From Capitella teleta (taxonomy: Eukaryota; Annelida; Polychaeta; Capitellidae): DNA of 64,000 bases. The notes beneath the pieces are model-generated. The model worked only from the letters and a program-made list of their open reading frames with translations, ran no database searches and was not told the origin of the DNA. Shown here piece by piece: positions 35,218 to 45,839 of the stretch. Numbering within the stretch: the first letter of the stretch is position 1; each line of letters begins with the position of its first letter. The stretch lies in the NCBI GenBank assembly GCA_000328365.1, contig KB308638.1, positions 345,167 to 409,166 on the forward strand, given 5' to 3'. A program made the position numbers and the translations under genes.

Positions 35218-35261
35218 TCACTAAGAGTTAACAATGGGCCTAGAAGAGCAGTGCACTGAAT

Positions 35262-36466
35262 TCAATCAGCAATTGACACCAGCACAACATTATCACCACG
35301 AATTAAGATCTGTTTCACATGCCTCTCCAACACAGGGCAATATTCCTGAACTTTGTCCACAATAGGTGATCCACATTCATCAAACTCAGCATCAGTTATA
35401 TGCTTCATTCTCACCCTACATGGTTTGTAAGCCAGTGAATCAGCTGCTGGTTGCTCTTGAGGCTCAGTCACAGCGCAGTGTTGAGAAGATTTCTCTGTGC
35501 TTTTGAGGTTTTCATCAATGAAAGAGCGCAGAGATCGACATGCATGAGGCCGGTGTGATCTACGACGACTGAGAGATTCATGACGATGGTGAGAAGATGA
35601 ACGCAAAGGGCTCAATGAGGATGACCGCCGAGAATGTTTTGATGACGATGATGAATGATGCCTCCTGGATTCCCTGTGATGTCGACGCTCTGTAGAATGC
35701 CTCGAGTGATGACCCTGATGCTTACGCTCTGTCGATCGCTTCCGTCTGCTTCTCTCCTGAGATGACGCATTCTCCCTGGATTTGGATCTCTCTGCCGCGG
35801 GTGACGCAGTTCTCCTCTCTGAACTCTTCCAATTTTTGTCTCTGTCCAGAGAATGTTTCAAATGATCATCGTCTTCTGATGAATCACACAATCCATCAAT
35901 TTGAGACACACATGGGTATCCCATCAGATCCTCACCACTCTCATCGTCATCCTTGGTGGTTTTGTTCTAAAAGGAAATTATTAATCAGCTGTTGAGAAAA
36001 ACTAGTACACTCACTTTCTTTTTTCTGGTGCGTCTCTTCCTCTTGGGTTTAGGGGGGTGTGGTTTTTCTCGTGGATTTTTATACGCTTCGTCTACGTCCA
36101 TCATGGCCTGTGTGTTAAAGTGAAAACCCTCCAGAAAGAATGAACGCATTTTCGCTCACCAAATTGCAGTGCCAGTCAAAAGCAACCAGAAATCCAGTGC
36201 AGATGCCCCGCACGTGGCGTGCATTGCGAGTGATTACCCTCACACGTAACTTCTCCTGAACAGCTCTTAATAGCAACGTCATGGGCCCTTTGACATCTAC
36301 ATGAAAGACAATCACATAACTCAGGAGAAGCAAACCTCATTCTGAGCAAACCCTGCATGCGTGTGAGCACATTCTTCGCTTTCTTGACTTCTCTTTTCTT
36401 CTTCTTCTTCTTTGTGTCATCCCCACTCTCACTTCCACTCACGGCTTCAGTCTGATTGTCCTTCAT
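35262..36466 (-). CDS. LSM11: U7 snRNA-associated Sm-like protein LSm11
   Basis: Complement CDS: 36466-36352, 36296-36160, 36107-36015, 35966-35262, 349 residues, phases consistent. LSm11 with LSm10 replaces SmD1/D2 in the U7 snRNP ring that processes histone pre-mRNA 3' ends. The family marks are clear: KNVLTRMQ before the Sm1 region, RVRVITRNARHVRGICTGFL then VAFDWHCN (Sm1), and a distant Sm2 strand HVKQILIRGDNVVLVSIAD at the very C terminus, the split Sm fold typical of LSm11. Between Sm1 and Sm2 lies a Lys/Arg-rich segment and a His/Arg/Ser-rich run (roughly residues 140-265) longer and more RS-like than I recall in human. The N terminus is short: the conserved N-terminal region that in vertebrates contacts FLASH is not visible. 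The chosen ATG follows a splice acceptor at 36470, so an upstream coding exon is possible. Confidence 0.9.
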
Positions 36467-36520
36467 GGTCTGAATAAGCAGAATACAGTGTCCATTAATT
36501 ATCTTAATCAGATACAAAAC

Positions 36521-36650
36521 ATTAAAATAATAAAGTAATAGTAATAACGAATTTATTAAAAAAACGTGCATTTTAACAAGCAATGATAGTTGGGGGTGAC
36601 TGAAACAGAAAGTTTTTGTGTCACCTGCAATACAATGAAAAAAAGAAAAG
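36521..36650 (-). mobile_element. LINE 3' tail, same family as 2469-3185
   Basis: Shares with the 5' LINE copy the order of AATAATA-type tail, CGAATTTATT/AAATTTATT, GTGACTGAAACAGAAA/GTGACAGAAACAAA and GTCACCTGCAA. Only the 3' UTR end is present. It lies just upstream (5') of the first recognised LSM11 exon, in the minus orientation. Confidence 0.65.
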
Positions 36651-36774
36651 AAACACAACAGAAGTGAAATTGAGTGCAACAAAAATAAATTATCCAGTTT
36701 GAGCATAGAGGAAGAATAAGGACTGTGGACATGTCACGTAAATACCAGTCTTTCACCCAGCTTGCGCCTATTCC

Positions 36775-37491
36775 AAATTAAGAATGGTCAGCTTTGAACG
36801 CCAGTCAACGATTAACATGTGCTTCCCCTATACCTGGCTGAAAAATTACCAAAAAATCGGTTGTAGAACGGCCATATCTTTTTATTCCAGACAGCAAAAG
36901 CTTAGAAATTTACAAGATACAGAGACGCAGCCATCACAAATATATTGTGGAAATTCTAAATCAATTTCGTGGATAGTTACATAGTTGTTTGACTTTTTTT
37001 CAAGCAATTGCAAGCTGCCTCCACATCGATGATCCCCCAGTGTTTGTGTTGTAGGCCCTACATGTACCGGTAATTAACAAGCATTTGTTAAGCTCCATAT
37101 CTGCAAACTCGCCTCGCCGCTCCTTGAAGCAAGGAGGCGAACTGACTCTTCTTAATAATGGTGGACGACGATTTAAAGAGCTTAACTGATGCTTCAACCA
37201 CACAACAAACACTCTGTGGACTCAGCATGGAGAAAAACAAAAACCTTTCTAAAAATATTTTAAAAAGTTGAAAAACTCTTTAATTATTTAAGATATACAT
37301 TAAAAATTTTCACATTATATTTGTAATGGTTGGGACCCTATATGGAAGAAATTTCTAAGCTGTCACTCTCAAAAGATTAAGGTAAAAATATATGGCCGTG
37401 TTAACAGCAATGTTCGGTCATTTATCAGCCAGGTATAAGGGAAACAGATGTTTTGTGGTGACTGGCGTCCAAGCTGACCATTCGTAATTTC
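36775..37491. mobile_element. MITE with ~75-bp terminal inverted repeats
   Basis: The left arm (AAATTAAGAATGGTCAGCTT, GACGCCAGTCAACG, CTATACCTGGCTGA) is inverted at the right end (TCAGCCAGGTATAAGG, TGACTGGCGTCC, AAGCTGACCATTCGTAATTT). About 717 bp, no transposase. The target duplication is not clear, so the superfamily is open. Confidence 0.7.
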
Positions 37492-38600
37492 CAAAATTCG
37501 CTCTCAAGCCGAAAGACGTTTCCCCCATAAGCATTTAGTAGTTTTACCCATATGTCCACTCTCATTGTTCCTCTATATCAGTCACGTATTCAGTGTATGA
37601 AGAACTCAATGAGAAACTTCCATATTATCGCTCATGCCAACAGGCAGCAGAAGTTTAAAGATCGTTCAAGAGTACTTCCCGAAGTTTTCAATATCAGGTA
37701 CTCACAATATTGTGATTTAGAAGAAGACATACACGCAGATGTCTCTGAACATCCGTGAAACTCACCTAAACCAAATTGATTTCAAAAATGAGCGGACTTC
37801 AAACTTGGGATCATAACGCAAGATAAAAAAGAAGGAAAAAAAAAATACAACAGCGTTATGAATTGGTGTGACCAAAGGTGCACGCGTGTACTTCAGTATA
37901 CATGTAGCATGTAGGGCTTGCAGCCTTACAATCCTACATGCGCGTGTGTTACACTGATTACAGGTCAGGTCACTAAGATTAGGTCGTAACATTAGAGTCA
38001 TTTTATAACAGGAATATCTGTGTTCCACATAATTATTTGTTTATGAGTGGTGCCAAAACTAAAGCAGGAAAATATAGTGTATATGTGAGGCTCCACGACA
38101 AAACTCCGGATATGTCACAAAATAAATTCTGATAGTTATATCATCAGATAGAGATTAAAAAGCTGGACATTTTGGTGGTTGTTTTAAAGAAATGTGTTGA
38201 CCGGTCACTGAGATATGGCCATTTGGAGATAACTCGAAAATGCACATTCTGAGAAAATCACCCTGTAACAGTGTTGCTATGGGTTACCTGAGCAATTTTT
38301 ACCCTGGATAGTAGTCCTGTTTCTTGCTTCGCGATTGGTTGGGTGGTGAATGAATTTAGTCTATTAAGTTAATATTTTTAGAAAGTAGAGAGGGCAACCT
38401 TCACGATGATTTCAAGGTCATTTAGGTGCGATGCGAGACAGTCGGTTTGCTGACAATTGAAAACGAGTATTAATGTTTTTAGGGGTGCTTCAATTAAAAA
38501 CAGTAATTTGTGCATTTATATTGTGATCTGAGTATTAATGCATATGCCATCACGAAGAAGAATGAATTTTGCATCGAATAAACCGAGAATCTCAAAAACG
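37492..38600. other. intergenic, no gene seen
   Basis: Short frames only; none has a recognisable family signature. Confidence 0.5.
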
Positions 38601-38604
38601 TTAA

Positions 38605-39659
38605 AGGGATGGGGAACTAAATTTTAAGTGATGTTCTATTGACTCATAGCACCAATTGATAGCATTCCGTGCCAATACAATGTAACACCATGCCTGGATG
38701 CAAGCGTAAGGAAACAATGCATTCCGAATATCGGGGTTAGCATTGCGCCTATGGGAGAATGACTTCCATTGCAAAGTATAGGAGGCAAAGGGCTTCCCGT
38801 GATTGGTCTCGTTGCCCTCGTGAAGCTATCGATTTCAGCCAATCAGAGCAGAGCATCTTCGCCATAAAAGGACATCTTTGTTGTTTACGAAACAAAAGCG
38901 TCAGTATGGCGCATGCGTGGTGCACTCTGGCTGACCTTTTCACTGTTTCAGGATGGGGAACCTTGGGAGGTGTCCTAGAAAATCGCTTGTTAAAATAAGA
39001 AAAACAGCGAAAAATATTCTTTCATTTTTAACCAGTTCTCCCTCCCTTTAAAGGGAGGGAGAACGATTTCGCGGGCGATATATTGCTAACTAGGCGTGAC
39101 GTCAGCAGCTGGGATGAAACACCGAGTTCCCCATCTGTTACAATGGGTCTCGTCATATCAGCGTGTCCTGCGACTAAACCCTTGGATATTTTTTTATTTT
39201 CTTTTCGGAAATAGATAGAATAATCATTTTGCCACCAGTCAGGCGCGAAAAAAAAATATTTTGTGCACTTTTTCTTATTTTAACAAGCGATTTTCTAAGA
39301 CAACTACCATGTTTCTCATCCTGAAACAGTAAAAAGGTCAGCCAGAGTGCACCACGCATGCGCTTTCGTTTCGTAAACCACAGAGATGTCCTTTTATGGC
39401 GAAGATGATCTGCTCTGATTGGTTGAAATCGATAGCTTCACGAGGGGAACGGGGCCAATCATGGCAAGCCTTCAGCTGACGTTTGCCTCCTATACTTCGT
39501 AATGGAAGCCATTCTCCCATAGGCCCAATGCTAACCCCGATATTCGGAATGCATTATTTCCTTACGCTTGCATCCAGGCATGGTGTTCTTGGTACGGAAT
39601 GCTATCAATTGGTGCTATGAGTCAATAGAACATCACTTAAAATTTAGTTCCCCATCCCT
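38605..39659. mobile_element. fold-back DNA element with ~400-bp inverted arms, TTAA target site
   Basis: The arms (about 38605-39005 and 39265-39659) are inverted copies over their full length, with matching blocks such as AGGGATGGGGAACTAAATTT, CATGCCTGGATGCAAGCGTA, CGATTTCAGCCAATCAGAGC and GAAAATCGCTTGTTAAAATA. TTAA stands at 38601-38604 and 39660-39663 next to the termini. TTAA is the piggyBac-type target duplication, although the terminus AGGGATGG is not the classic CCC start. The central ~260 bp carries a small internal palindrome around CTCCCTCCCTTTAAAGGGAGGGAG. No transposase; nonautonomous. Confidence 0.8.
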
Positions 39660-39663
39660 TTAA

Positions 39664-42600
39664 ACATTGCCCAACTATCAAAATCGTCTCTATCTCCGCT
39701 GTCCATTGTGCGACAATATCCTCGGTTTTGTCGATGAGCCTTACATATGATATTATAATGTATGTAATGGGGTTTTTATAACCTTGCGTTAAATGTTACA
39801 ATAATGCCGTTTTCGGTAAACATGCGCCAGATAAAACCTGATAAGCATCATATCAATATCATTTATCATTTAGAATTAGATACAGGTACAATATCCTTTA
39901 TACTTGCAGTACGTACGTAGCTCTTTCTGAACAAAATCCAAGGCTATATATGTCTTTGGTTTTATTTATTTTCTCCAATAAGTAAGTTCGTAATTACGAA
40001 GTTACCCTGCACGGGTACGATGCTGCATTGTAACGTGTTTCATTTTTGTTTCATTCATAATTTTCGCAATAGAGCTTAAGGAGCTCCAACAAGAAGCCCA
40101 ACTCCCTATTCGCTCAACGTGCGGGGCATCCCTTGTTGGGCAAGCTCCAAACTGCGCGCTTTAACAGTCGGGGAGCTGGTCTCTGAAGCTTTTCAGAGTG
40201 CATCTCGCACCTCGCAAAGAGTGAAAGACGTAGACGCGTGAAAGTTTTCCCCGCTATACAGACAAGCACTCAACAATGACTGTGTTTAACAATAACTTAC
40301 GAAAACTAAGTTAAATTATGCATCAGTGGAAGTTAAATCATGCAATCAATCGAAGTCAATTGCAATCTCATTCACTGCATGCTTCACAGCTCTGGACTTT
40401 AACCAAGTCTTACCTTCACTTATGAAGTTAACACAATGAAACAAAATTCAATGACAATTCATTTTCATTTATTTTATAAATCAGGCGATGAAAAGTGATT
40501 ACATAAAGAGCATGAAGATCATAAGATTGTGTCATGATACACAAGAAGCACAATACAGAACAAACAGCGATCACAATCAATACAATAATCTATTCATATA
40601 TACATGGATTATAATTATAATACATGTTTGTCAATGCTAATTTAGGCATAACAGATAATCGTTGGTATTTATTCGTGTGTAATAGTTATACAGTGAGAGT
40701 GAACAAATTATTATGACAATATCTTACCATTAACTTTTATTTCATGTATTTATAATAGCTACAACTATATCTACTATATTTTACTTGTGTAGGAGTTTCA
40801 TAACTTTTGTTTTTCTTCTCTTGTTGGTTTTCCTATGCGATTTTGTTCTTTCAAATGATGATTGATACGAGCTACAAAGAACAGTTTAGATATAATTATA
40901 TAATCCGATATCAAATCTGAACTTGAGAGGCAGACTGTCGACAGATCTTTAAAATAACTGTAGAATGGTACAAGCGTCGAAGGATTCTACAATATATTTC
41001 TAAATATATTTTCGAGGTGGGAATTGTATGTAACTAGGAGTTGAATTTCGCGGCCTAAAAACCCTCATGACACGTGCATAGTGTCGAATTGTGGTACCTG
41101 GTTGGACAAAAATGGATTTATGCCATCGCCTAAGTAGTTGCTCCCTTGTTGATGCACCGCTTGTGATCGATCATGGCTCGATGAGGGCTTACGTGTCACC
41201 TTTGGAGGGGGGGGGGGGTTGTCCTTTAACCAGGGAAAGTATTGTGAAGTCAGAGAGACATGCATTGCGTTAATGATTCCAGTGGTTCAAGACATTACAA
41301 TTCACTTATAATTGTTTCATTTAAATTCGGAAATGGGTTTGGATTCTTGGATTTGAATATCCGTTGCCAGCAGAAATTGAAAAAGCTGTGGTGTTATGAT
41401 TTCTTGGTCACGCAGTATTTGTCTTGGAATACTAAGCGGGCCTTTGCGCCCTGTTTAAAGGCCGTCCAGGATATGATTACGCAAGGTAATTTGATGATTT
41501 GATGATCCACCCACCTGAGGAGAGAAATCAAGAACGAAGAGAAGTTTATATTGCTCAACATTGCTGTGCTCAAGATATGGTGAGATGTTATACGTCAATT
41601 ATTCTTTTTATTTTTATTTATTTTACATAATTTCATTTTGCACCCAATCAGAAAATTCAAAATATCGTCTCTTAGGCGCAGCACAATAACCTGTCTGTTT
41701 CAAAGTGTGGGTGCCGACTTCCTAAAGGGGTACGATCTTTATATTGATATTGTGGGTATACAATGTATACTTATACTACAATGCTATGGATAGTCTTATC
41801 CATAGACTCAAAATGCCAAAAAAGAAGGACATAATTATTATATAATTAAATAGTTAATCGATAGATACTTAAATTTTTTTATGTAAAAATAATTTAGCAA
41901 TATTTGCAACACGAAAAATGGTGTTGGCTGTAAATTAGTGTTGAATTATATCATCGATGAAGAAAGTTAAGTGGGCAACTTGTGTCTCCTCCTTGTTTGA
42001 CTTGAGCTACGTAATACATCATAAATAAGTAATAAATTATACATCTTATAAAAGTGCATTTCTGGAACATGCACCACTCTATGCGCAATAATAATGTGTA
42101 AAAGTGTAAAAAGAAAAAAGAAAAGAAAAGAAAAAAAAAAAACTGAAAACATATTTTCCAAAAGGGGCGTTTTCAGTTTTGTTTTAATAACCTCAAGGCG
42201 GTCTGGTTTCCGGAGGGACAATGATAAGTTGTTCTATCTACTCCGACTAGAGTGATGTAAAGCGAGTATTTCTTGTGCCGGGTACCTTTAGATTAGATTT
42301 CTGAGCCGCCGCCGATATGTACTAGCCGCCGCCGATTGGCCCTATAGCCAGCTGCTGCTGATTGGTGCCGTCGACCAGCCGCTACCAGCCGATCATTATC
42401 AACAGCAATTTTTCATTCAAGATTCTGATGCAACAACTCATTCGGTTTACCATTCTCTTTTCTCTTCCAAAATGTTTCTCAATTTGTTTCCTCTTCCGGC
42501 TGCACATATTATTTTGTTGCAATAAAAAAAGTTAATGGAACTTTGCTGAAGTTGCGTTGGTTTAAATAATGTTTTTAACGTTTATGAAACGCCCTAAACC

Positions 42601-42768
42601 TCTTGAACTTAAACCTCTTGTAAAGCGAGAGTGTAATTGAGTGGGACATCAAAGGATTTGGAATCTCAAAATCACCACACTTGTGCCACATGTAGAGATC
42701 AGTGCATGTTTGTCTTAACTTATGACATCATAAAACCTATAGGGTGATATAACAACCATTGCCAAGCC
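39664..42768. other. intergenic, no gene seen
   Basis: No gene recognised. A GC-rich patch at about 42300-42400 repeats CCGCCGCCGAT and GATTGGTG motifs that recur near 42850, which suggests an old repeat of unknown class bracketing 42300-42910. Confidence 0.45.
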
Positions 42769-42840
42769 ACTTCAAGCTGCTGCTAGGCGCCGATCACAAT
42801 GCTGACTTCAAGCTGCTGCTAGGCGCCGATCACAATGCTG
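42769..42840. repeat. 36-bp perfect tandem duplication
   Basis: The unit ACTTCAAGCTGCTGCTAGGC followed by GCCGATCACAATGCTG is present twice without a mismatch, so the event is recent or an assembly artefact. Confidence 0.9.
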
Positions 42841-42924
42841 AGCCGATATCTCTGATTGGTGGAGCGGCTCAACCAGCTGGCCGGTCATTTTTACTGCAGC
42901 CAGCCGATTCAGGCTACTAGTAAT

Positions 42925-42985
42925 TATACAATCTGCTCCGAGGTCTAAGTCAGATGGTCAAACCGACTGAGCTATTCGGCGCCCC
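42925..42985 (-). mobile_element. tRNA-like SINE head
   Basis: The minus strand starts GGGGCGCCGAATAGCTCAGT and continues CGGTTTGACC, with an A-box-like TAGCTCAGTCGG and an anticodon-arm-like segment. No B box (GGTTCGA) follows and no tRNA cloverleaf closes, so it is read as a truncated tRNA-derived SINE or pseudo-tRNA rather than a functional tRNA. Confidence 0.45.
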
Positions 42986-42995
42986 TTACTGATCC

Positions 42996-43690
42996 AGGCT
43001 GGCCTGCGAACCAGGAGGCCTGTTTGGAAGCTCCTGCTCACCGACATACACCGGAATGCTCGCCTCAACTGGGCCAGGACCCACCTCCGCATCCAGGATG
43101 CCGAATGGCAGAGTGTTGCATTCAGCGATGAGGTACGTTTTGAGTTGTACATTGAATATGACAGGAAGCGTGTGCAGCGGCGCATACATGAATTGTATCC
43201 TGAGAGGTGTGTCCAGCCCAGAGTTCAATCCGGCGGTGATGGACAAACAATTTCGGCAGCTTTCCATTACCGTGCAAAATCTCCAATCGTTCTTCTTGAG
43301 GGCATCCTGAGCCAATTGAGCAACAGGAGAAGATCATCTAAGAAAAAATTTCTTCCATTTGCTTTTTTTTTTTTTTTTTTTTTTTTTAATTGTTTTTTAA
43401 TTGTTTTTGTTTTTGTTTTTTTTTGCAGCAAGATGACAACGCCCCATGTCACCGAGAACATCCAGAAATTCATCCATTTTGAAGGAATGAATCGTCTCCC
43501 TTGGCCAGCTTAGAGTCCGGATATGAACCCCATCGAAACCTTATGGCCGAAGCTTTTCACGCGATTGATCAACAGGGAGGTCCAGCCAACAAACCTGGAA
43601 GAGTCGCATCAATGAAGAGTGGGATGCTATCCGTATGGTGGTGCTCAAACCCGCTGGTACAAGTCAATAGTATGGTTATGCAATTTTGAA
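42996..43690 (+). pseudogene. decayed Tc1/mariner transposase
   Basis: In the plus strand frames: LLTDIHRNARLNWARTHLRI, EWQSVAFSDEVRFEL, GDGQTISAAFHYRAKSPIVL, then after a T-rich interruption (about 43364-43430) QDDNAPCHRE, NRLPWPA and SPDMNPIETLWP. These are the catalytic-core blocks of Tc1-like transposases (DDE: SDE, QDDNA, SPDMNPIE). The coding sequence contains at least one frame change, an internal stop after LPWPA and the T-rich insertion, and the N-terminal DNA-binding part is not seen, so it cannot be active. Terminal repeats were not identified. Confidence 0.85.
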
Positions 43691-45839
43691 TACAATTTTT
43701 CGTTTAAATTGTTAAAAGTGCTATTGAGTATTGACAACCACAAAATACTCTGGTTATAGGGTCTCTATACATTGTGTTTTGATACATCCTCATACAATCA
43801 AACCATGGTCATTTCTGGGGAACCGAAATGCAGAGAAATGGTTTTGGTATCATTTAAAACAGATCCCATACAAATTAATTCTCAATTAAAGTTTTCATGA
43901 CGAATCTGTTTTTCCATATTGTAATATTATGTCAAGTCTGTATACAAATGTAATCCGCTAAAATATTGTTTTGTTTATAAAGTTAGCTTGCTTCTATCCT
44001 TAAATTACTCCCTGGAATCTTATAGAATATATATTTTCTGTATAATTATTATATGCACGAGTTTTCCGTATATGGTCATCAGTTGTTGAATCAGTTAAGT
44101 TGATTTTTTTCCTTCAATCGATTGTGCTTTTAAAGAGGGGAGGTCACTGGACATTTATACATTAATATTTTTGAAATGCGAAAATACTGTGTGGTAAATA
44201 GCTCCCTTAATATATTTTCTTCTCAGATCATAAACTTCTAAACATAAAAGTGTGTATATCTTTATGCTTATGATAATTACGGAAGGTTTTGATTTGAAGT
44301 TGCAGATTTGGCGATAGCGCCATTGTGCGCGCATGTTTGTTTGCAGCCTCTGCTGCTCTGAGCTGAAACGAACCGGATGAGCCCGTATACTAGTAGTTTA
44401 ACACGGTAAACCCGGTATACAATATAATCGAATAGCATTGTTTACATTGTGTCAATCAATACATACTCATATATGTTATATTAGTTAAAGAATCACTTTT
44501 TTGTTTCTTCTCGATTTGCATCAAAAACTCCCACGGGCATACAGAGGAGATCCTATTATAGTATCAATTAAATGGAAAGACCCTGAGAATGGAGGGGGAT
44601 AATTAATGCAAATAATTTGGAGACCAATTCATCGTATGTACGTATGTACTCAAACACCATTTCAGTTCAATTTCGGAATATTTTTTTGGCGGTGTTGATG
44701 TCATTGCGCTGTTTAGAATACTGATATCGTGAATGCATTACTGCTGTTCAATTTTTATGTAGGCCTAGTGAAAATATATCAACAAAGACAGAGAAAAAGA
44801 AAGCAATTCGATCACTGGTCAGCTCAAGTGCGCAATTTCAAAATACATGTAAAGCCAGCATTTCAAAAACTGAATTATTCGCATGAACAATTTTTTTTTT
44901 GGTGAACCAAGACGAAATAATTTAAGTGACACAACTCATACGAAGACAATCATTGGTTGCTACAGAGAATTTTGGACTTCTGGGGTAGGTTTATTGAAAT
45001 CGATGGGTTGGTATTGAATGACCGAGGGACATATTATGTCCCCTTCCTATTGTGTAGTCAGTCAAAGCGGGGTAATATTTATAATTCGCTCAGAACTTCA
45101 GAACACGTTACGAAAGCAATGTCAATATATGTGAGCGAGCGTCAAACATAACATCATAAAACAGGTATGTATACAAGTATTCTAGCTATTATGCAGTGCG
45201 TCAGAGCATTACAAATCTGACGTTTGTCTACGATGTAGGAGAACATGGACACGCTCACCAATAAAGTTCGCACTAATATGAAAGGGCCATGAAAGCGCGA
45301 AAATATTCATTACATATTATATCCAATATTCTATATTATTATTACTTCTCTCCGGTTAGAGCACGGTAAGATGTATCACATGCTTCTATTTAAACCACAA
45401 ACGAAGCGAAAAAGGACACATTAATTTGATACATAATATTTTTTTCTTTCTAAGTGCAGGTAATTTCTTCAAAACAAAAAATCGTGACAGAACACTTCCT
45501 TATGTATTGCAACGTTTTCAGGCTGAAAAGGTATTTATTATTTTACCAACATATCGCGCCTGTATAGACACACTAGATTATTTCGATGAAGACTTCCCGG
45601 TCCATGGCTCAGCGTCACTGAAGCACCGCCCATTGCAGCCAGCGCAGAACCCCGATCGATCGATCAACCATGTGAGACGATCCGGCACACACTCCGTTGA
45701 CCAATAGAGCTAGAATCACGTGACACGGGAACCTAGGAATACGTATAAACAGGACGTCAACAAGTTGGGGGACATCAATTTCGTATACGCAGGATAGAAA
45801 TAAGACTTAAGAAGAAGCAGATTCAATTTGAATGTAGAC
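43691..45839. other. intergenic and 5' region of the SLC44 gene
   Basis: No gene recognised. The open frame at 45426-45707 has no family signature. Transcription of the SLC44 gene must start somewhere upstream of 45840, but no clear promoter element was identified. Confidence 0.45.

Noticed and set aside
42925-42985. tRNA gene on the minus strand
   Set aside because: An A-box-like start is present but no B box or closing acceptor stem; read as a SINE or pseudo-tRNA.
45426-45707. 93-residue frame upstream of SLC44
   Set aside because: No recognisable domain and no splice continuity with exon 1 of SLC44.
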